The notes: generated by a model from the sequence alone, not told the origin. A DNA stretch of 64,000 nt from Jeotgalibacillus marinus (GCF_040801915.1 NZ_JBFMIA010000004.1:1-64000), one strand, 5' to 3'; counted from the stretch's first letter, positions 16,789-25,856 are shown. A program made the numbers and translations.

Positions 16789-16834
16789 ACGTTTATTTAA
16801 CGATATAATAACATCGTGTCGATAGAATAGTCAA
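16789..16834 (-). promoter_or_regulatory. Promoter with paa-type operator, thioesterase-pdh-E1/E2/E3 operon
   Basis: On the minus strand TTGACT (16829-16834) and TATTAT (16805-16810) are 18 bases apart. Directly after the -10 comes CGTTAAATAAACGT (16789-16802), one half-step short of the perfect ACGTT-N5-AACGT palindrome found at paaA. A 21-base stretch here (16782-16802) is identical to 30441-30461. The position over the start site is typical of a repressor operator. Confidence 0.75.
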
Positions 16835-16860
16835 TAAATTCAAAAAATATACCCAAGACC

Positions 16861-16901
16861 AAAAAGGGGATGAGTGTGTTTCTTAACACACTCATCCCCT
16901 T
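16861..16901 (-). terminator. Intrinsic terminator of the ABC importer operon
   Basis: AAGGGGATGAGTGTGTT pairs perfectly with AACACACTCATCCCCTT, with a 4-base loop and TTTTT after it on the minus strand. Confidence 0.93.
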
Positions 16902-16910
16902 CGCATACTC

Positions 16911-17705
16911 CTATGATAACAATGCTCGATCACTGGTCATTTGCTTTCCACGAATTTGCTGGAACTCAACCAATAACTGTTTTACCGTAAGATCTTTCTT
17001 TTTTTCTTCATCGACTTCTAAGATAATTTGACCTTTGTCCATCATAATTAAACGATTTCCTAAATCAATAGCTTGTTGCATATTGTGTGTAACCATCAGC
17101 GTTGTTAATCCATACTCGTTAACAATTTCCTTCGTTAACTTTGTAATTAACTCGGCTCTTGAAGGATCAAGTGCAGCGGTGTGCTCATCTAGTAGTAAAA
17201 TGGATGGCTCTGTAAATGTCGCCATTAAAAGTGATAACGCCTGTCTTTCACCACCAGATAACAACCCAACCTTTGCGTTCAAGCGATCTTCTAGCCCTAA
17301 ATGAAGCGTACTCAGAACTTCTTTAAAGTATTCCTTACGCTTTTTTGTGACGCCTCTTTTAAACGTTCGAGATTTATTTCGCGAATAAGCCATTGCTAAG
17401 TTTTCTTCGATCGTCATCGACGGTGCGGTTCCTGCCATTGGATCTTGAAAAACACGTCCAATCATTTTCGAGCGTTTATACTCAGTCATCAATGTGACGT
17501 TTTTATCCTCGATTGTTACGGTTCCAATGTCAGGTAAAAGCACACCCGAAATCATATTCATTAAAGTCGATTTCCCGGCTCCATTACTTCCAATAATGGT
17601 AACAAAATCCCCTTTATCAAGTGTAAGGTTCAATTGGTCCAAGGCAATTTTTTCGTCTGGAGTGCCTTCATTAAAAACTTTATGAATTTTATTTAAGTGC
17701 AGCAT
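16911..17705 (-). CDS. ABC importer ATP-binding protein (TrpX-type system)
   Basis: Nucleotide-binding subunit of an ABC importer, 264 aa. Walker A GSNGAGKST (39-47), signature LLSGGERQA and Walker B ILLLDEHTAALD are intact. The sequence belongs to the group (COG1101-like) that works with a single permease and an ABC_sub_bind lipoprotein, as encoded just upstream. It overlaps the permease gene by 17 bases and has a GGAGGAG site. The operon promoter carries the paa-type operator, so the transported compound is probably phenylalanine or another aromatic compound. Confidence 0.88.
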   Translation of the reverse strand: MLHLNKIHKVFNEGTPDEKIALDQLNLTLDKGDFVTIIGSNGAGKSTLMNMISGVLLPDIGTVTIEDKNVTLMTEYKRSKMIGRVFQDPMAGTAPSMTIEENLAMAYSRNKSRTFKRGVTKKRKEYFKEVLSTLHLGLEDRLNAKVGLLSGGERQALSLLMATFTEPSILLLDEHTAALDPSRAELITKLTKEIVNEYGLTTLMVTHNMQQAIDLGNRLIMMDKGQIILEVDEEKKKDLTVKQLLVEFQQIRGKQMTSDRALLS

Positions 17706-18699
17706 TTTGTGACTCCTCCTCTTGTTGATTAGTTGAGAGAGCCATCATTTCTTTCAATCTCTGTCTTTTCCTTTTTCTATCTCGATATCCATCAATTGCT
17801 TTCGGTGTAATCAATGCCATGATTACAATTACAGCTGTGATCAGTTTCATATCGCCTGTTTCTAAAAAATCCACTCGCAGTGCAAGAGTTACTACAATAC
17901 GGTAAATAATTGCTCCGCCGATTACAGCGAGCGTTACACGTGCAATCGTTTTTGTACCAAAAATGGCTTCCCCGATGATGACGGATGCAAGTCCGATGAT
18001 GATCATACCAATCCCCATACCAACATCTGCAAACCCGCCATATTGAGCAATAAGCGCACCAGATAAAGCAACAAGTGCATTGGAGATTCCTAAACCGAGA
18101 ATGACAAGTAAATTTGTATTCGCTGAAAAACTCCTAATCATTCGTTTGTTATCACCCGTTGCGCGAATCGCTAAACCAATTTCTGTTTTTAAAAATTGAT
18201 CACATAAAAGCTTGATGATAAATGTGACGACAATCATCGTGAACAACACACTATACGTTCGTGGTGTTAAACCGAGTGGTGAAAAGATCGAACTCAACAT
18301 TCCGTCCAACCCTATTGTCACCCAAAACGCTTGAATATGATCAAACATTGTATCTGTATTGAGAAGTGGTACGTTTGACCGTCCCATTATACGTAGATTG
18401 ATTGAATACAAGGCGATCATCATTAAAATTCCTGATAACAATGCATTTACTTTTCCAAAAGTATGCAAGACACCAGTCATCGAGCCGGCAATAAATCCAA
18501 TAAACATTGCAACAAGTGTTGCGATAACCGGATTTACATCGTTAATAATTAAAGTCGCGGCAACCGCAGCTCCCGTAACGAAGCTGCCGTCTACCGTTAA
18601 ATCAGGAAAGTCTAGGACACGAAAAGATAAGTAGACGCCGAGCGCCATGATCGCGTAAATGATCCCAGACTCAAATGCACCAAAAATGGCAATTGACAC
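17689..18699 (-). CDS. ABC importer permease (TrpX-type system)
   Basis: Integral membrane permease of 336 aa with about eight or more hydrophobic helices, of the COG4120/branched-chain-permease-like fold. The N-terminal 'GIIYAIMALGVYLSFRVLDFPDLTVDGSF' is a family hallmark, and the polar C-terminus (KRKRQRLKEM) is cytoplasmic. It lies 18 bases after the substrate-binding protein gene and overlaps the ATPase gene. In streptococci a related three-gene system (TrpXYZ) is linked to tryptophan uptake; here the regulatory site suggests phenylalanine or phenylacetate-related substrates. Confidence 0.88.
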   Translation of the reverse strand: MSIAIFGAFESGIIYAIMALGVYLSFRVLDFPDLTVDGSFVTGAAVAATLIINDVNPVIATLVAMFIGFIAGSMTGVLHTFGKVNALLSGILMMIALYSINLRIMGRSNVPLLNTDTMFDHIQAFWVTIGLDGMLSSIFSPLGLTPRTYSVLFTMIVVTFIIKLLCDQFLKTEIGLAIRATGDNKRMIRSFSANTNLLVILGLGISNALVALSGALIAQYGGFADVGMGIGMIIIGLASVIIGEAIFGTKTIARVTLAVIGGAIIYRIVVTLALRVDFLETGDMKLITAVIVIMALITPKAIDGYRDRKRKRQRLKEMMALSTNQQEEESQNAALK

Positions 18700-18717
18700 G
18701 TTGAATCATCCTTTCAG

Positions 18718-19737
18718 CTAGTTCCCTTCGAACATCTCGGCCATATCTGACCACTCATCTTTAATCTCTACCCCTTGTTTTTCTGCAGCTTGTGTATTGA
18801 TAACAAGCTCTATGCTTTGAGGAAGTGCGACTGGAATCTCTGCAGTAGTTTTATCTCCATTTAATATATCTACAGCCATCAAGCCTGTGTCATAGCCTAA
18901 ATCGAAATAATTAAATCCACTTGCTGCCAATCCACCACGTTCCATTGAATCCAATTCACCTACAAGTAGTGGGATGTCATTGTCTTCCGCTACGCCAATA
19001 ACCGAATCTAATGCAGATACGACTGTGTTGTCTGTTGGAACATACATTGCATCCGCACGTCCTAGAAGCGATTCAGCTGCTTGTTTCACTTCAGCTGATG
19101 TTGAAACAGAAGCTCCTTCAACTTTCACTCCGCCTTCTTCAGCAATTCGTTTAACTTCCTCAAATTGGACAGTTGAGTTTTGTTCACCTGCATTGTAAAT
19201 AACACCAATTGTGTCTGCTTCAAGTTCGTCAATCATAAAGTTAATCGTGTTGCTGATCGCATCAGGATGACTATCTGTTGTACCTGTGATATTCTCACCC
19301 GGCTTGTCCAGCGCTTCAACAAGTTCAGCACCAACTGGGTCTGTAACTGCTGTAAAAACAATCGGGATGTCAGTAGTTGCATTTAATACACTTTGAGCAC
19401 TCGGTGTCGAATTAGCAAAAATAAGATCCACACCGCTACTTGCAAGATTAGTTGCAATCGTTGAGTTAGCGCTCATGTCATTTGCTGCGTTGTGCTCGTC
19501 AAAGGTTACATTTTCACCTTCAATGTAGCCATTTTCTTCGAGCGCTTCTTTAAATCCTTCAAATGCATCATCTAAAGAAGGATGTTCAACAATTTGTGTT
19601 ACACCAATCGTTACATTCTCTTTATCATCACCGTTTGATGAAGAGCCCCCATTATCTGCTTCGTCACCACCGCATGCTCCAAGGATAAGTGCGCTAGCCA
19701 AAAATACAGACGAGAACCCAGCAAGTTTCTTTTTCAT
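18718..19737 (-). CDS. ABC importer substrate-binding lipoprotein (ABC_sub_bind / TrpX-like)
   Basis: Extracytoplasmic solute-binding lipoprotein, 339 aa. A type II signal peptide ends in the lipobox LGAC (Cys22), followed by a Gly/Asn/Asp-rich linker. The periplasmic-binding fold of the ABC_sub_bind family follows, with 'VTIGVTQIVEHPSLDDAFEGF', 'VDLIFANSTPSAQSV' and 'DIPIVFTAVTDPVGA' segments. The ATG has an AAAGGGGG site. First gene of a three-gene importer operon, with a leader of about 280 bases that carries a cre-like site. The family is secure; the aromatic ligand is inferred from regulation. Confidence 0.88.
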   Translation of the reverse strand: MKKKLAGFSSVFLASALILGACGGDEADNGGSSSNGDDKENVTIGVTQIVEHPSLDDAFEGFKEALEENGYIEGENVTFDEHNAANDMSANSTIATNLASSGVDLIFANSTPSAQSVLNATTDIPIVFTAVTDPVGAELVEALDKPGENITGTTDSHPDAISNTINFMIDELEADTIGVIYNAGEQNSTVQFEEVKRIAEEGGVKVEGASVSTSAEVKQAAESLLGRADAMYVPTDNTVVSALDSVIGVAEDNDIPLLVGELDSMERGGLAASGFNYFDLGYDTGLMAVDILNGDKTTAEIPVALPQSIELVINTQAAEKQGVEIKDEWSDMAEMFEGN

Positions 19738-19783
19738 TATAATCCCCCTTTTAGTATATACCTAGAAAAATAGTGATTTTATC

Positions 19784-19812
19784 ATAATCCCATTCTTTAA
19801 AGGAAGCGTCAA
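19784..19812 (-). promoter_or_regulatory. Second candidate promoter close to the importer genes
   Basis: TTGACG and GATTAT are 17 bases apart on the minus strand, about 45 bases before the lipoprotein start. It is weaker than the operator-linked promoter at 20031-20059 and could give basal expression. Confidence 0.4.
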
Positions 19813-19848
19813 GTCCTTTGTGAAATACAGAAATTCTCCCTTCGCCAT

Positions 19849-19862
19849 TGTAAGCGCATACA
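19849..19862. promoter_or_regulatory. Candidate CcpA cre site in importer leader
   Basis: TGTAAGCGCATACA fits the degenerate cre pattern TGNAARCGNWWWCA fully. It lies inside the long leader between the operator-linked promoter and the lipoprotein gene, so it could act as a roadblock under carbon catabolite repression. Confidence 0.5.
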
Positions 19863-20015
19863 TTTTATCCACTTTCTTAACCTTGTTGTCCGTTCTGATC
19901 GGACCTGATCAAATCCTAAATGGCATTGAATGAAATGTATGATTGTTTATCTCAACTTGAGCAATGAGAAACAACTAATCGTAATCATGAATGATGTGAT
20001 AAAAAATTTCAGCTT

Positions 20016-20059
20016 CGTTAATTTAACGTAATAGTATCACTGACAAAATAACTAGTCAA
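20016..20059 (-). promoter_or_regulatory. Promoter with paa-type operator, ABC importer operon
   Basis: On the minus strand TTGACT (20054-20059) and TACTAT (20031-20036) are 17 bases apart, and the palindrome CGTTAAATTAACG (20016-20028) follows the -10 box at once. This repeats the design at 16789-16834 and 30448-30492. The rest of the stretch 19738-20015 would be an untranslated leader; I see no T-box or known riboswitch in it. Confidence 0.7.
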
Positions 20060-20116
20060 TATTATTTTCTGATAATTATATGTAATGATAATTTTCAGTT
20101 AATGGTAGAAGGACGC

Positions 20117-21070
20117 TTATTGATTAAAAAGAAAGAACGTCTCACTAATGCATTCTTTTGCCTCTTTCATCGTGCGCTTTAGAAGTTCATCTACACTCGG
20201 GACATCCTGAATTAGACCAGCAATTTGGCCTCCATTGATAAATCCTTCATCAAATTTCCCCAACACAGCAGCATTTACATGGTGTGTTTCAGAGGTTAAA
20301 CGAGCATATTCATCAACGGTAAATCCCTTTCCTTCTCTCTCTATTACATCTTCAAGATAGGGAGTTGGTAGCACTCGTCTTATTTTATTGACGGATCTTC
20401 CTACAATCATCGTACCATGGTCCGAGCTTTGTAGTACCGAGTTAATGTAATTTTGATGCATAGTAGACTCTTTTGTTGCAATAAAGCGCGTACCCATTTG
20501 CACACCACTCGCACCTAACATGATCGCTGCCGCAAGACCTCTACCATCTCCAATTCCGCCAGCCGCAACAACTGGAAGAGATGAAGCTTGAGCAAGCTGA
20601 GGAATAAGCGCAAACGTAGTCGTCTCTAAATGCGAGTTAATCCCTGCTGCCTCATAGCCTTCGCCAACAAGAATATCGACACCCGCCGCTTCAGCTTTTT
20701 TGGCGTGCTTTACTGATGCAACCACACTTAAAATAGAAACTCCATGTTCTTTTAATAGAGGGATTAGCGGAACAGGGTTCCCCGCTGACAAGGATACAAC
20801 TGATACTTTATGTTTCAGGATAAGCCCCACAATTTCCTTTACATGGGGGGTAACACTGATGGCTATATTCACCCCAAATGGTTCAGTTGTGAGCCTTTTT
20901 GTATCTAAAATCATTTTTTCCACTCTCTCGGGAGTCATCGTACCAGCACCGATCATCCCTAATCCCCCTGAATTTGATACAGCGGCTGCAAGAGATGCAT
21001 TTGAACTGTTGCCCATCCCACCTTGAATAATCGGATATTTGATCCCAAGCGTTTCTGTTAACTTATTCAT
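20117..21070 (-). CDS. Nitronate monooxygenase / FabK-like flavoprotein
   Basis: FMN-dependent TIM-barrel protein of 317 aa in the 2-nitropropane dioxygenase/FabK family. Recognisable parts are 'YPIIQGGMGNSSNASLAAAVSNSGGLGMIG', of which QGGM and the glycine pattern bind FMN, GVDILVGEGYEAAGI, and PVVAAGGIGDGRG...GASGVQMGTRF. It may oxidise alkyl nitronates or act as a flavin-dependent enoyl reductase. It lies 16 bases after paaX and is transcribed with it, as the last gene of the paa cluster. A link to phenylacetate catabolism is positional only. Confidence 0.8.
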   Translation of the reverse strand: MNKLTETLGIKYPIIQGGMGNSSNASLAAAVSNSGGLGMIGAGTMTPERVEKMILDTKRLTTEPFGVNIAISVTPHVKEIVGLILKHKVSVVSLSAGNPVPLIPLLKEHGVSILSVVASVKHAKKAEAAGVDILVGEGYEAAGINSHLETTTFALIPQLAQASSLPVVAAGGIGDGRGLAAAIMLGASGVQMGTRFIATKESTMHQNYINSVLQSSDHGTMIVGRSVNKIRRVLPTPYLEDVIEREGKGFTVDEYARLTSETHHVNAAVLGKFDEGFINGGQIAGLIQDVPSVDELLKRTMKEAKECISETFFLFNQ

Positions 21071-21086
21071 TTAGTTCACCCCAAAA

Positions 21087-21962
21087 TTAATTGATCATAA
21101 ATGGATGATCAAGCGCATCATACGCAGCATTCTTTTTCGTCATTTCATTTCCTTGACGAAACACAGTCTCGAAAAAACGTAGGGCAGGTTCAGCCAACTC
21201 TCGATAATATTCACTGAACAAAGAAGCCGCATGACCACCAAGCCAATTCTCAGGTAGTAACTCTTCAGGAAGCCCCGGATCTACGAACAAGAATTTACGG
21301 TATTCATGCACAAGCCTCGTGCGTTCTACAAAACACTCTGCATCAGACATCGCACCTTTTTGAATTTCCCTTTTATCAATGATGTATTTTTGACTATATT
21401 CTGTGATAAAAAACTTATATTTTTCGTTGATAGCATCTAAGTTCCAGCTCTTATCAACCAGACGCTTGCTATTGTGTGGACTTTCATACGTAGCCACAAA
21501 AAAATCAACATAATCTTTAATGTCATATTTCTCAATTAAATCATCCACTTGTTTCTCCAACTTGTTTGGTGAAATCCAGCAGCTATTTGACATCGAACCG
21601 AATCCACTCCATAAAAGCTCTTTTCGTAGCTCATCACGAATGCTACGAATTTCTTCAGGGATCGTGTACATTAACATTCTCCATTTGCCATCCCACTGTT
21701 CTGGTTTCAACTTAAAAATACGGTTTGCAGCTTCTTCCATTCGCTTATCGCCACGGTTAGTCAGTGAATAAAAGCTCTTATTGCCTTTTTTCTCAGCTTG
21801 TACCCATCCTTGCTTGTTCATTCGTGAAATGGCCGCACGCACAGCTTGATCATTATGTCCAAATTCATTCAATAAACGAATTAGACTTCCAATCCAAATT
21901 TCATTGCCATAATGGCGTATGTAGTCCCCATAAAGGGTGAAAATCATTGACCTTGTATTCAT
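21087..21962 (-). CDS. paaX: PaaX family transcriptional repressor
   Basis: 291-aa regulator of phenylacetic acid degradation. The N-terminal winged helix-turn-helix ('SMIFTLYGDYIRHYG', 'NDQAVRAAISRMNKQGWV') is followed by the PaaX-family middle domain (KWRMLMYTIPEEIRSIRDELRK) and C-terminal domain (PENWLGGHAASLFSEYY). PaaX proteins of other bacteria repress paa operons and are released by phenylacetyl-CoA. It is the only regulator in the island, so it is the best candidate for binding the palindrome at three promoters. That DNA site differs from the E. coli PaaX site, so the link is inferred. The start has GAGGATGAG upstream. Confidence 0.9.
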   Translation of the reverse strand: MNTRSMIFTLYGDYIRHYGNEIWIGSLIRLLNEFGHNDQAVRAAISRMNKQGWVQAEKKGNKSFYSLTNRGDKRMEEAANRIFKLKPEQWDGKWRMLMYTIPEEIRSIRDELRKELLWSGFGSMSNSCWISPNKLEKQVDDLIEKYDIKDYVDFFVATYESPHNSKRLVDKSWNLDAINEKYKFFITEYSQKYIIDKREIQKGAMSDAECFVERTRLVHEYRKFLFVDPGLPEELLPENWLGGHAASLFSEYYRELAEPALRFFETVFRQGNEMTKKNAAYDALDHPFMIN

Positions 21963-22098
21963 AAATGCTCATCCTCTACTTTTTTCATGACATAGTCAGC
22001 CACTGTCTTTTTCTATTCTATCAATTTACCATAGTGACGTCTTGTCTTATCATAGCATTTTTAAAGGGAGCATCTTGTTACTAATTCTATAGCAGCAT

Positions 22099-23301
22099 CT
22101 AATCAGTATTTTCCACAATGGTTGAAATTCCTTGCCCAACTCCAATACACATCGTAGCAAGTCCGTATCTGCTATTCGTCTTTTTCATTTCATGAATAAG
22201 AGTTGTTAAAATGCGTGCACCACTTGCTCCTAATGGGTGGCCAAACGCAATGGCACCTCCGTTAACATTCACACGTTCATGAGGAATTGATAGTTGATTT
22301 ATACATGCTAATGATTGTGCAGCAAATGCTTCATTTAACTCAATCAAATGGATATCATCCATGTTTAAATTTGCACGCTTCAAAGCTTTTTGAGTTGAAT
22401 AGACTGGCCCAATCCCCATGATGGAAGGCTCGACACCAGCTGTGGCTGACGTTACATAGCGAACAAGCGGCTTTAAACCAAGTTCATCTGCTTTTTCACG
22501 CGACATTAAAAGTAACGCAGATGCTCCATCATTTATTCCTGATGCATTTCCTGCTGTTACCGTCCCCTTCTCAAATAAAGGTTTAAGCATTTGAAGTTTT
22601 CCCAGAGTTGAATCTTTTCTTGGATGTTCATCGACCGTCACAGTGATGTCATTTCCTTTACGATCTTTATATATGACTGGAACGATTTCTTCTTTAAATC
22701 GTTCTTGTTCCATCGCTTGCTGTGCTTTCATTTGGCTATCGTATGCGAATTGATCTTGTGCTTCTCTAGAAATGTCATATTTGTTTGCCACATTTTCAGC
22801 GGTCTCTGGCATGCTATCCGTACCGTATTGTTCTTTTATTTTCTGATTGATAAATCGCCAACCAATTGTCGTATCAAGCAGTTCCATCTTTCCTCTTGGA
22901 TAATCTTGTTCTGGTTTTTTCATGACAAGTGGAGCCCGCGTCATACTTTCTGTTCCACCTGCTAAGAAAATGTCGCCTTCACCTGCCATAATCGCACGTG
23001 CGGCATAATTTACCGCATCAATCCCCGACCCACACAACCGGTTAAGCGTCGTTCCCGCTACCTCGATCGGAAGCCCAGCAAGTAACCCAGACATTCGTGC
23101 GACATTTCGATTATCTTCACCCGCACCATTGGCATTGCCAAATACGACCTCTTCAATTTGGGAAGGGTCGAGTCCAGGATTTCGTTCTAATAGTGCTTTT
23201 AACACAACTGCACCAAGATCATCAGGTCGCACAGACTTAAGTGCTCCTTTAAATTTCCCTATGGGTGTCCGCACTGCGTCTACAATTACGACTTCTTTCA
23301 C
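22099..23301 (-). CDS. paaJ: Thiolase, probable 3-oxoadipyl-CoA/3-oxo-5,6-dehydrosuberyl-CoA thiolase
   Basis: 400-aa thiolase. The acylated cysteine is in LNRLCGSG (about residue 90), the His in AFGHPLGASGAR and the second Cys in MCIGVGQG. In the paa pathway PaaJ acts twice, releasing acetyl-CoA and finally succinyl-CoA. The GTG start overlaps the paaH stop (GTGA), so the two genes are translationally coupled. The paralogue level (paaJ, pcaF or fadA) cannot be separated by sequence reading alone, but the neighbours make PaaJ the natural call. Confidence 0.87.
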   Translation of the reverse strand: MKEVVIVDAVRTPIGKFKGALKSVRPDDLGAVVLKALLERNPGLDPSQIEEVVFGNANGAGEDNRNVARMSGLLAGLPIEVAGTTLNRLCGSGIDAVNYAARAIMAGEGDIFLAGGTESMTRAPLVMKKPEQDYPRGKMELLDTTIGWRFINQKIKEQYGTDSMPETAENVANKYDISREAQDQFAYDSQMKAQQAMEQERFKEEIVPVIYKDRKGNDITVTVDEHPRKDSTLGKLQMLKPLFEKGTVTAGNASGINDGASALLLMSREKADELGLKPLVRYVTSATAGVEPSIMGIGPVYSTQKALKRANLNMDDIHLIELNEAFAAQSLACINQLSIPHERVNVNGGAIAFGHPLGASGARILTTLIHEMKKTNSRYGLATMCIGVGQGISTIVENTD

Positions 23302-24167
23302 TTAACGTTCACTCCTAATTGGTCGCTGTAATCATAAACACCTTGACCAGATTTCCGTCCAAGCCTACCCGCATTCACGTATTTTTCAAGCAAAGGTGCA
23401 GGACGATATTTTTCACCTAATTTTTCATGTAAATACTTCAAGTTATTTAATCTAGTATCTAATCCCACCAAATCGCCCAGTTCAAACGGCCCCATCGGAT
23501 AGTTCAATCCTAGTTTAATTGCTCTATCAATTTCTTCTGGTGTACCCAATCCTTCTTGCAGCATATAAAATGCTTCATTGCCAACTAAAGCAGAAATTCG
23601 ACTCGTTACAAAACCAGGAAACTCATTTATCACCACAGTTTCTTTGCCAAACGCATGAGTAAGCTCTATTGTTGCTTCAACTGTTTCGTCATTGGTTTCA
23701 AGTCCACGAACGATTTCAACTAACGGCATTTTATGTACTGGATTAAAAAAGTGCATCGCTATGACTTTTTCAGGACGACGTGTAAAAGATCCAATCTCTG
23801 TTGGGCTCATTGTCGAAGTATTCGTTGCAAATAAAGCATGAGCCGGTGCGAACTCATCCATTTTCTTAAAGACCGCTCGTTTTATATCCATTTTTTCTGG
23901 AACTGCTTCGATAATAAAGTCAGCTTGTTCGAATGCTTCATCTAGATTCGTCGTGTAGTGAAAATTTCCCGGGTAATTGTCATATTGTGCTCTTGAAAGC
24001 TTGCCACGATCTCTTCCCTTTTTAAATAGTGATTCAATGTTTGTTTTTGCAAGGTTAAGCTGGTTTTCATTTATATCAACAAGTGTTACAAAAAAGCCTG
24101 CAACTGCCCCAACATAGGCAATCCCTCTGCCCATCACGCCAGAACCAATAACGACAATGTTCTTCAT
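23298..24167 (-). CDS. paaH: 3-Hydroxyacyl-CoA dehydrogenase (PaaH type)
   Basis: 289-aa NAD-dependent dehydrogenase oxidising 3-hydroxyadipyl-CoA. The Rossmann motif VIGSGVMGRGIA is at the N-terminus, followed by 'VPEKMDIKRAVFKKMDE', ATNTSTMSPTEI, the catalytic His region MHFFNPVHKMPLVEIV, and the C-terminal helical domain NYPMGPFELGDLVGLD. I start at the ATG at 24165-24167, 7 bases after GGAGAG; a GTG 8 codons upstream is less likely. It is coupled to paaJ. A 138-base gap with an inverted repeat separates it from the ALDH gene. Confidence 0.9.
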   Translation of the reverse strand: MKNIVVIGSGVMGRGIAYVGAVAGFFVTLVDINENQLNLAKTNIESLFKKGRDRGKLSRAQYDNYPGNFHYTTNLDEAFEQADFIIEAVPEKMDIKRAVFKKMDEFAPAHALFATNTSTMSPTEIGSFTRRPEKVIAMHFFNPVHKMPLVEIVRGLETNDETVEATIELTHAFGKETVVINEFPGFVTSRISALVGNEAFYMLQEGLGTPEEIDRAIKLGLNYPMGPFELGDLVGLDTRLNNLKYLHEKLGEKYRPAPLLEKYVNAGRLGRKSGQGVYDYSDQLGVNVK

Positions 24168-24197
24168 GTGTATCTCTCCAATCTTCTTCACGTTAGA

Positions 24198-24290
24198 AAG
24201 TAGGAAAGGATCCGTTACACCATAGGAAGGATTTAAGTCACCGAACGAACTTTTTCCTTTTATATGATAAATTAGGATCCCTCACCTACT
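24198..24290. other. Long inverted repeat between ALDH and paaH
   Basis: AGTAGG plus AGGATCC near 24198-24214 can pair with GGATCC plus CCTACT near 24275-24290, with mismatched bases between the two parts. It has no T-run and is not a normal terminator. It may be an RNA processing or stability element that changes the ratio of the two operon halves. Confidence 0.4.
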
Positions 24291-24305
24291 AATTCATTAT
24301 GATAG

Positions 24306-25823
24306 TTAAACGCCTAGTGGATTTAACGGACGTCCACCATAGTAGGATACAATGCTTTTTGTTTCACAATATAAATCTAATGTCTCAACACATAACTCTC
24401 GACCAAAGCCAGATTGTTTATAACCACCAAAAGGTGTACCGGGGAAAGCAGAGAATGGGCAATTAACCATTACGATCCCCGCTTGAATTTGCTTAGAAAC
24501 TCGTGTAGCACGCGCATGATCTTTTGTCCAAATCGCAGAACCAAGTCCATAATCACTATCATTCGCTAGCTTGACAGCTTCTTTTTCATCGCTAAATTTC
24601 ATCACGACAACAACTGGACCAAAAATTTCTTCTTGAACAGCTTTCATGTCATGTGTCGTATTCGAGATAATCGTTGGTTCATACCAAAAACCATTTTCAT
24701 AGCCTTCGATTTTAGCCACATTACCACCTGTCTCGATTGTTGCACCTGCTTCTTTAGCAGATTTCACATAGCTATCAATCACATCCAACTGGTCTTGGTT
24801 AATGATTGCTCCAACATGTGTATCTTTTTCGAATGGGTTGCCAAGGTTCAATTTCGTCGTTTTCTCAATGAATTTTTCCATAAACTCATCGTAAATATTT
24901 TCATGAACATATAAACGTGAGCGTGCTTCACACGATTGTCCAGAGTTATAGAAAATACCAAACAATGAACCATCTACTGCAGCTTCGATGTCAGCATCAT
25001 CAAACACTAGACTTGGTGACTTACCACCTAGCTCAAGAGTCACGCGTTTTAAGGTACTTGATGCACGTTCCATAATGCTTTTCCCGATAGGAGTTGATCC
25101 AGTAAATGCCACTTTATCTACGTTTTCATGCTCAACTAAATAGTTTCCAATTTCAGAACCCGCTCCAGGTACAATATTAACAACTCCATTTGGGACACCC
25201 GCTTCAATACAAATTTCCCCAAGAACAATCGCTGTAAGTGGCGTTAACGACGCAGGCTTAACTACAATTGAACAACCCACGGCGATGGCGGGTGCTACTT
25301 TCCATGCAGCCATCATAAGTGGATAATTCCACGGAATAATTTGCGCACATACGCCTACTGGTTCAGACTCGGTATGGTTTTGGAATGCACCCGGCAGTGA
25401 GTTAACACTTCCACGATGACTAACAATTGCCCCTGCGTAAAACTCAAAATCTTCAATCGCTTGCATCACTTGACCTTGTGCTGCAGCAAGTGATTTCCCT
25501 GTGTCTAAAACCTCAAGTTCAACAAGCTCATTAAATCGTGAGCGCATAATTCCAGCGATTTTATTAAGCGTTCTTGAACGTTTATTGACCGGAAAATGAC
25601 GCCATTTACCATGATCAAACGCATGTCTTGCTGCTTCAACTGCCTTTTCAGCATCCTCTTTTGACGCTCTAGCTACTCTTGCTACTTCTTCACCTGTAGC
25701 CGGGTTCACTGTAACAAATGATTCTCCATCTGTACTATCCATTCGCTGCCCATTGATTATTAACTGATAGCTTTCACGTTTTACATCAAGCTGTGCTAGT
25801 TTTTCTTCTTTTACGATTGACAT
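24306..25823 (-). CDS. Aldehyde dehydrogenase of the paa cluster
   Basis: 505-aa NAD(P)-dependent aldehyde dehydrogenase. The catalytic Cys is in NSGQSCEARSR (near residue 300), the general-base Glu in VTLELGGKSP, and the cofactor loop in FTGSTPIGKSI. No fused PaaZ (ALDH plus MaoC hydratase) is present in the cluster, so this separate ALDH probably oxidises 3-oxo-5,6-dehydrosuberyl-CoA semialdehyde. In some bacteria the function of PaaZ is known to be split between an ALDH and an enoyl-CoA hydratase-like ring hydrolase. Phenylacetaldehyde is an alternative substrate. The ATG has a GGGGATGA site. Confidence 0.85.
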   Translation of the reverse strand: MSIVKEEKLAQLDVKRESYQLIINGQRMDSTDGESFVTVNPATGEEVARVARASKEDAEKAVEAARHAFDHGKWRHFPVNKRSRTLNKIAGIMRSRFNELVELEVLDTGKSLAAAQGQVMQAIEDFEFYAGAIVSHRGSVNSLPGAFQNHTESEPVGVCAQIIPWNYPLMMAAWKVAPAIAVGCSIVVKPASLTPLTAIVLGEICIEAGVPNGVVNIVPGAGSEIGNYLVEHENVDKVAFTGSTPIGKSIMERASSTLKRVTLELGGKSPSLVFDDADIEAAVDGSLFGIFYNSGQSCEARSRLYVHENIYDEFMEKFIEKTTKLNLGNPFEKDTHVGAIINQDQLDVIDSYVKSAKEAGATIETGGNVAKIEGYENGFWYEPTIISNTTHDMKAVQEEIFGPVVVVMKFSDEKEAVKLANDSDYGLGSAIWTKDHARATRVSKQIQAGIVMVNCPFSAFPGTPFGGYKQSGFGRELCVETLDLYCETKSIVSYYGGRPLNPLGV

Positions 25824-25856
25824 GATTTCATCCCCTATTCCTTTTGTTGTTAGTTT

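Noticed and set aside
19738..20015. Riboswitch or T-box in the importer leader
   Set aside because: I found no T-box AGGGTGGNACCGCG sequence, no terminator/antiterminator pair and no known aptamer core.
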